NCBI GenBank assembly: GCA_947627295.1
Contig: CANQVJ010000001.1
Coordinates: 1 to 64,000, forward strand
Direction of reading: 5' to 3'
Length of the DNA stretch: 64,000 nt
From: an uncultured Clostridia bacterium
Lineage (GTDB): Bacteria; Bacillota; Clostridia; TANB77; CAG-508
Shown here: piece after piece, positions 8,661 to 17,905 of the stretch
Numbering within the stretch: position 1 is the first letter of the stretch
Layout: the number at the start of each line of letters is the position of its first letter
Notes under the pieces: generated by a model
Told to the model about the DNA's origin: nothing
Seen by the model: only the letters and a program-made list of their open reading frames with translations
Databases searched by the model: none
Position numbers and translations under genes: made by a program

Positions 8661-9749
8661 TATAATTATTTTTAGTTTTTCAATTAAAGAATCAATTTCT
8701 TTAGGTATTCTAATTCTTGTAAATTGTGAATTTAAATTTTGAAATCCATCACAACTTTCAGTTATAATATTATATTCTAAAAGTTTATTTGATATGTGTT
8801 CATATTTGTTACTTTTAATAGTCATAATAGGCGTGCTAGTATTAGTATAAAGATAATTATTAGGATTTAAAGAGTTGATTAGCTTTTCTTTGTTTTTCTG
8901 TACTAGATTTTTAGTATATTTAAAGAAATTAAAATTTTTAATTGCCCATATAAAAGATTTACAAGTAAAATCAGATATTGGAAACATTATGTTTGCTTTA
9001 TCAAATAATTTTATAATTTCTTCATTTGCTACTAAATAACCTATTCCTAAATTAGCAAGACCATAAAACTTCGTAGCAGACCTTAGGATAATAACATTAT
9101 CGTATTTATTAATCAAAGAAATTGCTGAATTAGAATCGTCCATATAATCTCCATAAGCTTCGTCAATGATTACATAGGTATGATATTTTTGAGCTATACT
9201 TATAATTTTTTCAATATCTTTAATATCTATTATTTGTCCTGTAGGATTGTTAGGATTATCAATATAGATTAAATCATATTTTTTATCAATATATTTTATA
9301 AAATCATCTAAGATAAACTTGTAATTATTTTTTTGAGATAGTTTATAATCAATATACTTAGATTCTTGCAATTCTACTTCTGAGACATATCTTGAAAATT
9401 GAGGAGAATATCCCAAAACTATACTATTTTTATCAAGAAAAAAACTATTTAATATTTTTAATATTGATCTAGTTCCAGTTGAAAAGGAAATGTTATCGTA
9501 TGTTAATTTAGCTGAGATAGCTTTATCCCACAAATTGCATAATTCTTTTTTTAATATATCATATTCATCATAAGAAGGATATGAGTTTACATTAAATGGT
9601 ATAGAAGAAATTTTTTTATGCAACTTATTTTCATCTATATATGGATTAGTACCTAATGAACAATCTATAACTTTTTCATTATTATTTATTATTATTTTGT
9701 TATTAGCATAATCATTTAATTTATAATTAAGAAAAAATTTACTTATCAT
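8658..9749 (-). CDS. PLP-dependent class I/II aminotransferase (HisC/CobD-like)
   Basis: 363 residues. Fold type I aminotransferase related to histidinol-phosphate aminotransferase and threonine-phosphate decarboxylase. Visible: SFSTGTRS near residue 88 (cofactor phosphate region), IDNPNNPTGQ near 165 (Asn), IIDEAYGDY near 195 (Asp) and the PLP Lys in SATKFYG near 232. C-terminal Arg in FTRIRIP. The context with an NRPS-like enzyme suggests it supplies or modifies an amino acid building block rather than making histidine, since no his genes are near. No in-frame CGG. Very AT-rich, like the NRPS-like gene. Confidence 0.75.
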   Translation of the reverse strand: MISKFFLNYKLNDYANNKIIINNNEKVIDCSLGTNPYIDENKLHKKISSIPFNVNSYPSYDEYDILKKELCNLWDKAISAKLTYDNISFSTGTRSILKILNSFFLDKNSIVLGYSPQFSRYVSEVELQESKYIDYKLSQKNNYKFILDDFIKYIDKKYDLIYIDNPNNPTGQIIDIKDIEKIISIAQKYHTYVIIDEAYGDYMDDSNSAISLINKYDNVIILRSATKFYGLANLGIGYLVANEEIIKLFDKANIMFPISDFTCKSFIWAIKNFNFFKYTKNLVQKNKEKLINSLNPNNYLYTNTSTPIMTIKSNKYEHISNKLLEYNIITESCDGFQNLNSQFTRIRIPKEIDSLIEKLKIII

Positions 9750-9822
9750 AATATTTCAATATTTGTCTATATAAAATAGTACATTTAATTCCTTTCTAAT
9801 ATTTTTATTTGATTTCAGGTGG

Positions 9823-9858
9823 GATGAATACTCAATTCCCACCTGAAAAAATTTTGTT
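9823..9858. repeat. Strong inverted repeat between TrpRS-like gene and aminotransferase
   Basis: TTTCAGGTGGGA (9823-9834) with TCCCACCTGAAA (9847-9858). It begins at the stop codon of the minus-strand TrpRS-like gene. No U tract in that direction, so it could be an intercistronic mRNA hairpin or operator. Confidence 0.6.
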
Positions 9859-10864
9859 ACCAAGCTTTACAAATCCGATATAATGAGATTGCAAATTTTT
9901 CTTTATCGTCTAACCAGTCTTGACTTCTTTCTTCACAATGTTTAGCAAGAAGCTGTAATTGAGATCTAGAATAAATAAATGTTGAAGACATTATTTGATA
10001 GACGATTGAATCTTCATAGGATTCATAATCATTATCACCGTTCAATAGCAGATTTTTAATTTCTTCAAATGTCATTGAAGGATATATAGAAGAGTTTGCT
10101 ATACTTTTACTCATCTTAGGTTTATTATTAAATCCTCTTATAATATCAGAGAATAAACCACTAATGGTACAATCTAATCCTAATTTTTTTCGTATCTCTT
10201 CTGCTTTAGGAACAAATGCATGTTCATCAATTCCAGAGAGAACAATAACATGTTCACATTCGTTGTGAAGTCCATGATGTATAAAGTCAGCGAATGTAAG
10301 TAACATTGTGAGTTTCAAAGGAAATGTGATTCCTTCAATAATATTTTGCTCTTCATAATAATTCATTAAATCTTCTGTGACATCATCAAAATCGGAATCT
10401 TTAACCTGTTGAGCGATAAGAAATGCAGTTTTCATTATATTTTCCGCATCTAACTGTGTCCGAACAATTCCTTTAGAGGAATCAAAACCTAACTGCTTGA
10501 TAAAATGTCTGTATTTTTCTATGTTCTTTTGTAATGTTGACATTTGAAATGCCCTTGCATTATATGAGTCTAAATCACCTAAGATGATTTCAACATAATA
10601 GCCTTTAGATTGAAAATATAAAGCTCTTAATATTTGAGATATAGTTCCAATGTGAGGTTCGGCATTTACACCTATTCCCATTATTACGATAGTGTTTTTA
10701 GGATTAATAGTACTTATCGTTTTTGAAGAAAGATTAAAAGCGCAAAGCCATTTTTCCAAATCATCTTTTGAAAAATTTTCTAAGGTGTTAGTCATATTTT
10801 TGCAAAAATCATATCCATAAACATTAATTAGTTGTTCGTAATACCGTCTATTGAATCTTAACAT
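9857..10864 (-). CDS. Class Ic aminoacyl-tRNA synthetase-like protein (TrpRS-like)
   Basis: 335 residues of a class I synthetase core related to TrpRS/TyrRS: HIGH-like PHIGTIS near residue 71 and a perfect KMSKS in NKPKMSKSI near 250. It lacks a tRNA-binding extension. Adjacent to a divergent tyrS and to an NRPS-like cluster, so it may be a resistance copy or a tRNA-dependent biosynthetic enzyme. Oddity: it has CGG codons in frame at residues 7, 135 and 330 (minus-strand C at 10846, 10462, 9877) that must be read as Arg; a +1 shift at the first would end the protein within a few codons. The composition is less AT-rich than that of the aminotransferase. Signs of recent transfer. Confidence 0.75.
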   Translation of the reverse strand: MLRFNRRYYEQLINVYGYDFCKNMTNTLENFSKDDLEKWLCAFNLSSKTISTINPKNTIVIMGIGVNAEPHIGTISQILRALYFQSKGYYVEIILGDLDSYNARAFQMSTLQKNIEKYRHFIKQLGFDSSKGIVRTQLDAENIMKTAFLIAQQVKDSDFDDVTEDLMNYYEEQNIIEGITFPLKLTMLLTFADFIHHGLHNECEHVIVLSGIDEHAFVPKAEEIRKKLGLDCTISGLFSDIIRGFNNKPKMSKSIANSSIYPSMTFEEIKNLLLNGDNDYESYEDSIVYQIMSSTFIYSRSQLQLLAKHCEERSQDWLDDKEKFAISLYRICKAW

Positions 10865-10925
10865 AATGGATACGCTCCCTTCTAAAATTATTTAAAAAAG
10901 GATATAGATTGTTAAAAGTAATTAT

Positions 10926-10954
10926 ATAATATCATTTTTTTAGTAGAAAGTCAA
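10926..10954 (-). promoter_or_regulatory. Sigma-A promoter for TrpRS-like gene
   Basis: Minus strand TTGACT (rc at 10949-10954), 17-base spacer, TATTAT (rc at 10926-10931). Confidence 0.7.
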
Positions 10955-11065
10955 TGATTTTATGTAAATTTATATTTTTGATAAAATAGTTGAGAAAAGA
11001 ATAATAATAGGATTATAAAATAGATGATAAAAGCTAATTTTTATGAATTACTTGTTCACATAAAA

Positions 11066-11094
11066 TTGACAAATTTATAATAAGATAGTATAAT
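11066..11094 (+). promoter_or_regulatory. Consensus sigma-A promoter for tyrS
   Basis: TTGACA (11066-11071), 17-base spacer, TATAAT (11089-11094): a perfect match to consensus. The leader to 11147 is too short for a T-box, which commonly controls tyrS in Bacillota. Confidence 0.85.
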
Positions 11095-11147
11095 AGTTAT
11101 AAGCTTATACATATAAGCCAAATATCTTAAATAAGAGGAGGCGGATT

Positions 11148-12353
11148 ATGTCTGCAGAAAAATTGCTTACCGATATTTCACGGTTAGTTGATGAAGTAGT
11201 ATCCCTTGAAGAACTTAAAAATCTTCTTCATTCAGGGAAGAAACTTACAATTAAATACGGTGTAGATTGCACAGCACCTTTCTTACATTTAGGGCATGCA
11301 GTAAATTTATGGGTTATGAGAAGATTTCAAGATGAAGGACATAAAGTTGTTTTTCTTATAGGAAACTTTACTAGTAGGATAGGAGATCCTACAGGAAGGA
11401 GCCAAACTAGAAAAGTCCTTACTCCTGAGGAAATTGAAAAATCTGCTACAGAATTTATCAAGCAAGTAAGTTCAGTATTAATAACTGATGATCCAAATGT
11501 GTTTGAAATTCGGAGAAATGCAGAATGGTATGATTCTATGAACTTAGGAGATTTTTTAAATCTTTGTTCTATGACAACACATAGTAAGCTCATCTCACGA
11601 GAAATGTTCAAAAACAGAATAAAAGATGGATTGGATATACATATTCATGAACTTTTATATCCTATTTTGCAAGGATATGATTCTGTGATGCTTGATTCAG
11701 ATATGACAGTAGTTGGATCTGATCAACTTTTTAATGAGATGATGGGAAGGTCTTTTCAAAAGCACTTTGGACAGACTCCTCAAGTTGTCATGACAACAAA
11801 AATAACCAAAGGACTTTGGGGTGAAGAAAAACAATCAAAAAGTATTGGAAATTTTGTAGCGTTGAATGATACTAGCAAAGATAAGTTTGGAAAGATTATG
11901 CATTTAGCTGATGACCGAATTATCGATTGGATGAAAGTATATACTGATATTCCACTTGAAGAAATATCAAACATTGAAGATAAAATGAAAAGTGGTATGA
12001 TGAATCCAAAGGATGCTAAGATTATTCTTGCACATGCTGTTGTTGAAAAATATCACGGTACTGAAGTTGCTGATATGGAAAAAAAAGCTTTTGAAGATAC
12101 ATTTTCAAAAAAAATATTTCCTAGTGATGCAAAAATTGTATCAATAGAAGCTCAGGAAATAGGAATTGTTGATTTATTGACAATGTGCGATTCTAATGTA
12201 TCAAAAAGTGAATTTCGTAGATTAATAAAGCAAAAAGCTGTACAGCTTGACGGTAAAAAGGTTGTGGATGAATCAAAGACACTAGTACTTACTAAGGGAG
12301 AATACAAACTTAAAGTGGGTAAGCGTCGATTCTTTAGAATTATTGTAGACTAA
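11148..12353 (+). CDS. tyrS: Tyrosyl-tRNA synthetase with C-terminal S4 domain
   Basis: 401 residues. Charges tRNA-Tyr. Class I motifs: HLGHAVNLW (HIGH type) near residue 46 and KQSKSIGN (KMSKS type) near 228; the C-terminal S4 RNA-binding domain (about 335-401) is complete. Start follows AGAGGAGG. Two CGG codons are in frame, at codon 12 (11181) and codon 122 (11511), both needing Arg. A +1 shift at 11181 would read GGT then TAG and stop at once. That conflicts with the recoding seen elsewhere, so the gene is either a recent import or evidence that CGG can still be read as Arg. Less AT-rich and with different codon use from its neighbours. Divergent from the TrpRS-like gene. Confidence 0.9.
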   Translation: MSAEKLLTDISRLVDEVVSLEELKNLLHSGKKLTIKYGVDCTAPFLHLGHAVNLWVMRRFQDEGHKVVFLIGNFTSRIGDPTGRSQTRKVLTPEEIEKSATEFIKQVSSVLITDDPNVFEIRRNAEWYDSMNLGDFLNLCSMTTHSKLISREMFKNRIKDGLDIHIHELLYPILQGYDSVMLDSDMTVVGSDQLFNEMMGRSFQKHFGQTPQVVMTTKITKGLWGEEKQSKSIGNFVALNDTSKDKFGKIMHLADDRIIDWMKVYTDIPLEEISNIEDKMKSGMMNPKDAKIILAHAVVEKYHGTEVADMEKKAFEDTFSKKIFPSDAKIVSIEAQEIGIVDLLTMCDSNVSKSEFRRLIKQKAVQLDGKKVVDESKTLVLTKGEYKLKVGKRRFFRIIVD

Positions 12354-12380
12354 TTGGAACCTTTTATCTTAGGTTTCAAA

Positions 12381-12420
12381 AAAGCATATCTTCGGTTTCA
12401 TACCCGAAGGTATGCTTTTA
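12381..12420 (+). terminator. Terminator of tyrS
   Basis: Long stem AAAGCATATCTTCGGT (12381-12396) with ACCCGAAGGTATGCTTT (12402-12418), ending in T residues. Confidence 0.8.
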
Positions 12421-12477
12421 CAATTTAAATAAAAAAACAACAAAATTCAACAAAATAAAAAAATTCAACAAAATTAC

Positions 12478-12506
12478 TTGATAAAAGATTGAAAATGTAA
12501 TATAAT
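12478..12506 (+). promoter_or_regulatory. Sigma-A promoter for mreB
   Basis: TTGATA (12478-12483), 17-base spacer, TATAAT (12501-12506), about 45 bases before the mreB start. Confidence 0.75.
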
Positions 12507-12551
12507 TGTAACGAAACTGTAACATTGGAGAAATATGAAGGGAAGATTGAT

Positions 12552-13544
12552 ATGTTTAAATTCGGATTCGGGCAAGATATTGGAATAGATTTAGGTACTG
12601 CAACAGTAATTGCATATGTTAAAGGCAAAGGTATAGTATTAAGAGAACCGTCTGTTGTGGCTGTTGATAAAAACACAGGCAATGTTCTAGCTGTTGGGAA
12701 GGAAGCTAGAAGGATGTTAGGTAGAACACCTGGAAACATTGTAGCAACAAGACCTTTAAGAGACGGAGTTATTTCAGATTATACTGTAACAGAAAAAATG
12801 CTAAAATACTTTATAGATAAAGTTTGTGGCAGATTTTTATTTGCGCCTAGAATTATGATTTGCATACCTTCACAAGTTACAGAGGTTGAAAAAAAGGCAG
12901 TAATAGATGCAGCTTCACAAGCAGGAGCTCGCAAAGTATATTTAATAGAAGAACCAATAGCTGCAGCAATTGGTGCAGGTATTGATATTTCTAAGCCTTG
13001 TGGAAATATGGTTGTTGATATTGGTGGTGGAACTACTGATATTGCAGTTATTTCACTAGGCGGGTCGGTTGTGAGTTCGTCTTTAAAAGTTGCAGGAGAT
13101 AAATTTGATGAAGCAATAGTTAAATACATGAAGAAAAAGCATAATGTTATGATTGGAGAAAGAACAGCTGAAGATTTAAAAATGAATATCGGTTGTGTTT
13201 ATCCAAAAATTCAAGATATGGAAATGGAAGTTAGGGGAAGAGATTTAATTACAGGTCTTCCAAAAACTTTAAATATGAAATCTAGTGAAATGCTAGAAGC
13301 TCTTATTGAGCCTGCAATGGAAATCGTCGATGCGGTCCATTCGATTTTAGAAAGAACGCCACCAGAGCTTGTTTCAGATATTAGTGATAAAGGAATTTAC
13401 ATGACAGGTGGTGGATGTTTATTAGACGGTTTAGATAAACTTTTACAAGAAAAAACAGGCATTAATGTTATGATAGCGCAAGATACTGTTTCTTGTGTGG
13501 CACTTGGCACAGGTAAGGCGTTAGATAATTTAGATGCACTGTAA
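12552..13544 (+). CDS. mreB: Rod-shape determining actin homologue MreB/Mbl
   Basis: About 330 residues, the family length. Actin-fold nucleotide motifs: GIDLGTATV at the N-terminus (phosphate 1), VVDIGGGTTDIAV near 155 (phosphate 2) and MTGGGCLLDG near 288 (adenosine). Polymerises at the membrane and guides lateral cell-wall synthesis; the N-terminal MFKFGFG may serve as the membrane-contacting end. ATG 12552 is preferred over the upstream TTG at 12525 because AGGGAAG precedes it at normal spacing. No CGG codon in frame although C-GG occurs across codon boundaries many times (for example TTC GGA, GAC GGA). Confidence 0.92.
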   Translation: MFKFGFGQDIGIDLGTATVIAYVKGKGIVLREPSVVAVDKNTGNVLAVGKEARRMLGRTPGNIVATRPLRDGVISDYTVTEKMLKYFIDKVCGRFLFAPRIMICIPSQVTEVEKKAVIDAASQAGARKVYLIEEPIAAAIGAGIDISKPCGNMVVDIGGGTTDIAVISLGGSVVSSSLKVAGDKFDEAIVKYMKKKHNVMIGERTAEDLKMNIGCVYPKIQDMEMEVRGRDLITGLPKTLNMKSSEMLEALIEPAMEIVDAVHSILERTPPELVSDISDKGIYMTGGGCLLDGLDKLLQEKTGINVMIAQDTVSCVALGTGKALDNLDAL

Positions 13545-13556
13545 AAAAGGAGAAAT

Positions 13557-14838
13557 ATGAAAAAGGTAGCATTTATAACATTAGGATGTAAAACCAATCA
13601 ATATGAAACAAATGGTATGATTCAAAAGTTTGAAAATAGACGGCTATAAAGTAGTAGGCAGTAAGGAAAAGGCTGATATATATGTTATAAATACATGCAC
13701 TGTTACAAATATGTCTGATAGAAAATCAAGGCAAATGCTAAGAAGGGTTAAAGAGCAAAATAAAGATGCAATAGTTGTGGCCTGTGGTTGCTATGTGCAA
13801 GTTTCTGAAGAAGAACTAGAGGCAATAAAAGAAATTGATATTGTTTTAGGAAACAAAGAAAAGGCAGATATTGTAGACTATGTAGAAAATTATAAAAGCA
13901 GTGTAGAAGATGTTATGCATGACAAAGAATTTGAGGACTTTGGAGAAGTTACATATACAGAAAAAACAAGGGCAGTTATAAAAGTGCAAGACGGGTGTGA
14001 TAGATTTTGTTCATATTGTATAATACCTTATGCTCGTGGTAGAGTTAGGAGTAGAAAGCCAAGTAGTATAATAAAAGAAGTTTCTAAATTAGCAGAACAT
14101 ATTCAAGAAATTGTAATTACCGGAATTCACATTGCTTCATATGGAAAAGATTTTAAGGAAAATTACAGATTAATAGATTTATTAGAAGACTTAAATAAAA
14201 TAGAAGGCATAAAAAGAATTAGGTTGGGTTCAATAGAACCATTGTTAATTAATGAAGAATTTTTATCAAGATTAACAAAATTGGAAAAGGTGTGCAATCA
14301 TTTTCATTTATCTTTACAAAGCGGATGCAATGAAGTTTTAAAGAGGATGAATAGAAGATACACTATTGAGCAATTTGAAGAAATTGTTGAACTTTTGAGG
14401 AAAGCATATAAAGATGTTTTAATAACAACAGATATTATAGTTGGTTTCCCAGGGGAGACTGATGAAGAATTTAATCAAACATATAATTTTTTAAATAAAA
14501 TAAAGCTATACAAAATGCATGTGTTTAAGTATTCACCTAGAAAAGGCACGAAGGCAGTTGAAATGCCAAATCAAGTTGAAGGAAAAACTAAAGAATTAAG
14601 AAGTAAAAAGTTAATAGAACTTTCAAATAAAAATCAGCTAAGTTATAATGAAAGCTATATTGGTAAAGATCTTGAAGTACTTATTGAAGAAAAGAAAAAT
14701 GGAAAATTCAAAGGTCATACTAAAAATTATGTATTGGTTATGTGTGAGAGCGATTTAGATTTAGAAAATAAAATTGTTACAGTATCTTGCAAAATGGCAG
14801 AAAATGAACATGTTGAGGGAACTGTAATAAAAGTGTAA
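13557..14838 (+). CDS. mtaB: tRNA methylthiotransferase MtaB, one CGG +1 recoding site
   Basis: About 426 residues after recoding. Radical-SAM enzyme adding a methylthio group to t6A37 of tRNA. The zero frame from ATG 13557 (MKKVAFITLGCKTNQYE, the family N-terminus) reaches CGG at 13641-13643 and a stop two codons later; reading C + GGC gives FENRGYKVV and opens the rest. The first Fe-S cluster Cys lie before (ITLGC) and after the site (VINTC, CGC), and the radical-SAM CxxxCxxC is in GCDRFCSYCIIP near 145. A TRAM domain closes the protein. RBS AAGGAG. Without the shift the enzyme would lose its catalytic domain. An alternative start inside the second frame would lack the first conserved Cys. 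Confidence 0.92.
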
Positions 14839-14881
14839 TATTTATGTAACTAAAAAGTAATAAAAAAATGCGTTATAACAC

Positions 14882-14910
14882 TTGATTTATATGTGTTTTT
14901 ATAGTATAAC
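14882..14910 (+). promoter_or_regulatory. Promoter for the 118-residue protein
   Basis: TTGATT (14882-14887), 17-base spacer, TATAAC (14905-14910). Confidence 0.6.
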
Positions 14911-14956
14911 TTAATTAAATAAGGTATAACTATTTAACACAAAGGAGGAAAAATAA

Positions 14957-15313
14957 ATGGCTGATTTAGGTGAAGAAAAGAATGGAGTTTTTGGAGGAGT
15001 TGAAGTTAAAGACCTTAACCAAATCCATGTAAATGAAGAACCACAAGAAAATGTTAAAGAAGGTGTATTTGGTGGTGTTGAAACTGAAAAGGCTGGAGAA
15101 CTTCCTGTAAAAATAGGGTTCTGGGCTAAATTCAAAGCCTTCTGGTTACAAGATGTAGATTGGAATAAAGACATTAAAGTTGAATTAACTCCATATCAAC
15201 AAAAAGTAGAAGATGAAATTAATGATTTTCTACATCAAGAAGTTACTTGGAAGAAATTCCATGATTTCTTATTTCAAGATGTAACTATTGGAAAAAAGAA
15301 AGAAGTAGCTTAG
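14957..15313 (+). CDS. Small acidic protein with internal repeats, function unknown
   Basis: 118 residues, not recognised. Two copies of GVFGGVE (near residues 11 and 39) are followed by three copies of a motif F-L-x-Q-[DE]-V-[DT] (FWLQDVDW, FLHQEVTW, FLFQDVTI) spaced by about 25-35 residues. No signal peptide or membrane segment. It has its own promoter, a very strong AAAGGAGG ribosome binding site and its own terminator, so it is probably well expressed as a single-gene transcript. The repeated aromatic/acidic motif suggests a binding or assembly role, but nothing more can be said. Confidence 0.7.
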   Translation: MADLGEEKNGVFGGVEVKDLNQIHVNEEPQENVKEGVFGGVETEKAGELPVKIGFWAKFKAFWLQDVDWNKDIKVELTPYQQKVEDEINDFLHQEVTWKKFHDFLFQDVTIGKKKEVA

Positions 15314-15345
15314 GCAAATATTTACGAAAAGATGAAAATAAAAGG

Positions 15346-15380
15346 TATAGCAAAAGATGAGTCATTTGCTATATTTTTTT
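15346..15380 (+). terminator. Rho-independent terminator
   Basis: Stem TATAGCAAA (15346-15354) with TTTGCTATA (15365-15373) followed by seven T residues, just before radA. Confidence 0.85.
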
Positions 15381-15395
15381 AGTTAGGAGAAAGTC

Positions 15396-16759
15396 ATGGC
15401 AAAAGCAAAAACTATATTTGTATGCTCAGAGTGTGGAAATGAGTCTGCAAAATGGCTTGGTAAATGTCCAGCATGCAATAACTGGAACACATTTTATGAG
15501 CAAAAAATTGAAACAAAAACAACAAAATATTCAAAATCAAATAAAGAAAGAGTAGAACCAAAAAAGCTTAGCTCATACCAATCTGAGGAAACTATAAGAA
15601 CTTCAACAGGGTTCGAAGAATTAGATAGGGTACTCGGGGGTGGATTGGTCAAAGGCTCATTGATATTACTTCGGTGGTGAGCCTGGTATTGGAAAGTCTA
15701 CATTAATTTTGCAACTTTGCAATCAGGTAAAAGGTGAAGGCACTGTTTTATATGTTTCAGGGGAGGAGTCAGCTGAGCAAATTAAGCTTAGGGCGGACAG
15801 GCTTGGAATTGAAAATGAAAATATTATGTTTTTAGGTGAAACAAATATTGAAGATGTAGATGATTCTATTTTAAAATTAAATCCAAAACTTGTAATTATA
15901 GATTCTGTGCAAACTATGTATTCACCTGAGCTAACCTCTGCAATAGGCAGTGTTAGTCAAGTTAGAGAAATTACTTCTCAAATTATGAGAATTTGTAAAG
16001 AAAGAAAAATTACAACAGTATTAATTGGACATGTTACTAAAGACGGAAACATTGCTGGTCCAAGGGTTTTGGAACATATGGTTGACACCGTGCTATATCT
16101 TGAGGGTGAAAGGTATTTTTCATATAGAATTTTGCGCGGTATAAAAAACAGGTTTGGCTCTACAAATGAAATTGGTATGTTTGAAATGGGGGATAAGGGC
16201 ATGAAGGAAATTACTAACCCTTCAGATGTAATGATTTCTGAAAGAGACCGGTAACCCAGCTGGTTCTTGCATAATTTCTTGTATTGAAGGAACCAGACCC
16301 GTTTTGATAGAACTTCAAGCACTTACAACTCAAAGTATTTACGGAATTCCAAAAAGAGCAGCAAACGGGTTGGATTATAATAGATTAACATTGTTGATCG
16401 CAGTTTTGGAAAAGAAAACTGGATTAATGCTTGGCACGCAAGATGTTTATTTAAATGTGGTTGGAGGCATGAGAATAAATGAACCTTCAATTGATTTGGG
16501 AGTAATTGCGGTAACTGCTTCAATTTTCAAAAATGTTCCCATACCAAAAGATATGGTTATAATGGGGGAAGTTGGTTTAACGGGCGAAGTTAGAAGAATT
16601 AATATGATTGAAAAAAGGCTTAAAGAGGCAGAAAAGTTAGGCTTTAAAACATGTATTATTCCAGAAAGTAATAAAAAACTATTGAAAGATAAGTTCAAAT
16701 TAGATATAATAGGCGCGAGGAATATAAATGACGCATTGAAAAAAATTGGTATCAAATAA
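15396..16759 (+). CDS. radA: DNA repair protein RadA, two CGG +1 recoding sites
   Basis: About 454 residues after recoding, the family length. RecA-like branch-migration helicase with an N-terminal zinc finger (CSECG, CPAC), Walker A, KNRFG motif (GIKNRFGS) and a C-terminal Lon-like domain. Site 1, CGG at 15672: zero frame gives LLRW-stop, +1 gives LLGGEPGIGKST, the exact Walker A. Site 2, CGG at 16249: zero frame gives SERDR-stop, +1 gives SERDGNPAGSC, the normal start of the C-terminal domain. Both shifts keep register and restore conserved Gly. Upstream of disA with 12 bases between, so probably one operon (the usual radA-disA pair). Confidence 0.95.
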
Positions 16760-16771
16760 GGAGTGGGCAAA

Positions 16772-17855
16772 GTGAGAGAAAGCAAGGGTAATAGCATATC
16801 AAAAATTTTGAAGTCGATTGCTCCGGGCACGGCCATTAGAGACGGGCTTGAAAATATTTTGAAAGCAAGAACAGGAGCACTTCTTTTAGTAACAGATAAT
16901 GTTGAAGTGCTAAAGGGGGTCGTTGACGGTCGGATTTAATATTAATGAAGATTATACATCTTCAAAACTTTATGAGCTTGCCAAAATGGATGGTGCAATA
17001 GTTTTAAGTGGAGATTTTAAAAAGATAATTTATGCAAATGCACAATTGATTCCCTCATATGAAATTCCCACAAATGAAACTGGTACAAGGCATAGAACGG
17101 CTGAAAGAACTGCAAAGCAAACTGGTGAATTAGTGATTAGTATTTCACAAAGAAGAAATATTATTACTTTATTTAAAGGTTATGATAGATATGTGCTTGA
17201 AAATACTGATGTTGTGCTTAATAAGGCTAATCAGGCAATTCGTACACTTGAAAGATATAGAAAAGTTTTTGATAATAAGCTAAATATCTTGAACGAATAT
17301 GAATTTAATGATATAGTAACATTAGAAAATGTAATAACTGCTATTCAGAGGGCTGAAATGGTAATGAAAATTGTTGAGGAAATACAGGCACAAATATCTG
17401 AATTGGGTGAAGACGGTAGGCTTGTAAGAATGCAGCTTGAGGAACTAATTGGTGGACTTGAAAAGGAAGAAGAACTCATAATTAAAGATTACAGCATTGT
17501 AAAAAGAAAGAAAAATGTAGCAGAGTGGACTATTAAACAACTTGAAAAATTATCATATGAAGAAATAACAAAAGAACATACAATTGCAAAACTTTTAGGG
17601 TATGATTCGTTTGATAATTATGATGATGTTGCCGTATATACTAGAGGTTATAGGATTTTAGACAAGGTACCAAGAATGCCAGTAAACATTGTTGAAAATC
17701 TAATAAAAGGCTTCAAATCTTTTCAACATATATTGGCAGCTGATGTTCAAAGCTTGGATGAAGTCGAAGGTATTGGTGAAAAGAGGGCAAGAACAATTAA
17801 ACAGTCACTTGGCAGAATGCAGGAACAATTTGTTTTCGACAATATTTTAGAATAA
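16772..17855 (+). CDS. disA: DNA integrity scanning diadenylate cyclase DisA, one CGG +1 site
   Basis: About 360 residues after recoding. Makes c-di-AMP from ATP while scanning DNA. Starts at GTG 16772 after AAGGAG; the first 53 codons (KILKSIAPGTAIRDGLENIL, the canonical N-terminus) lead to CGG at 16931, then a stop two codons later in the zero frame. Reading C + GGA gives VVDGGFNINEDY. Downstream are the cyclase motifs DGA (KMDGAIVLS) and RHRTA (GTRHRTAERT), the linker, and the C-terminal helix-hairpin-helix (DEVEGIGEKRARTIK). Starting inside the second frame would delete part of the cyclase domain. Follows radA. Confidence 0.94.
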
Positions 17856-17905
17856 GGTTATAGGTACCTAAAACCTAAATACATTATAAGAAATGAGGAG
17901 AAAAA

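Noticed and set aside
9877-9879. Recoding at the last CGG of the TrpRS-like gene (alternative C-terminus)
   Set aside because: The +1 reading gives a short tail running into the hairpin with no recognisable homology, and the same gene has two earlier CGG codons that must be Arg.
13641-13646. prfB-type +1 frameshifting at a stop codon
   Set aside because: No stop codon occupies the A site, no upstream SD-like stimulator is shared, and preceding codons differ widely.
15672-16251. Homopolymer sequencing errors
   Set aside because: The base before the inserted C varies and most sites are not homopolymers; the phase is always the glycine frame.
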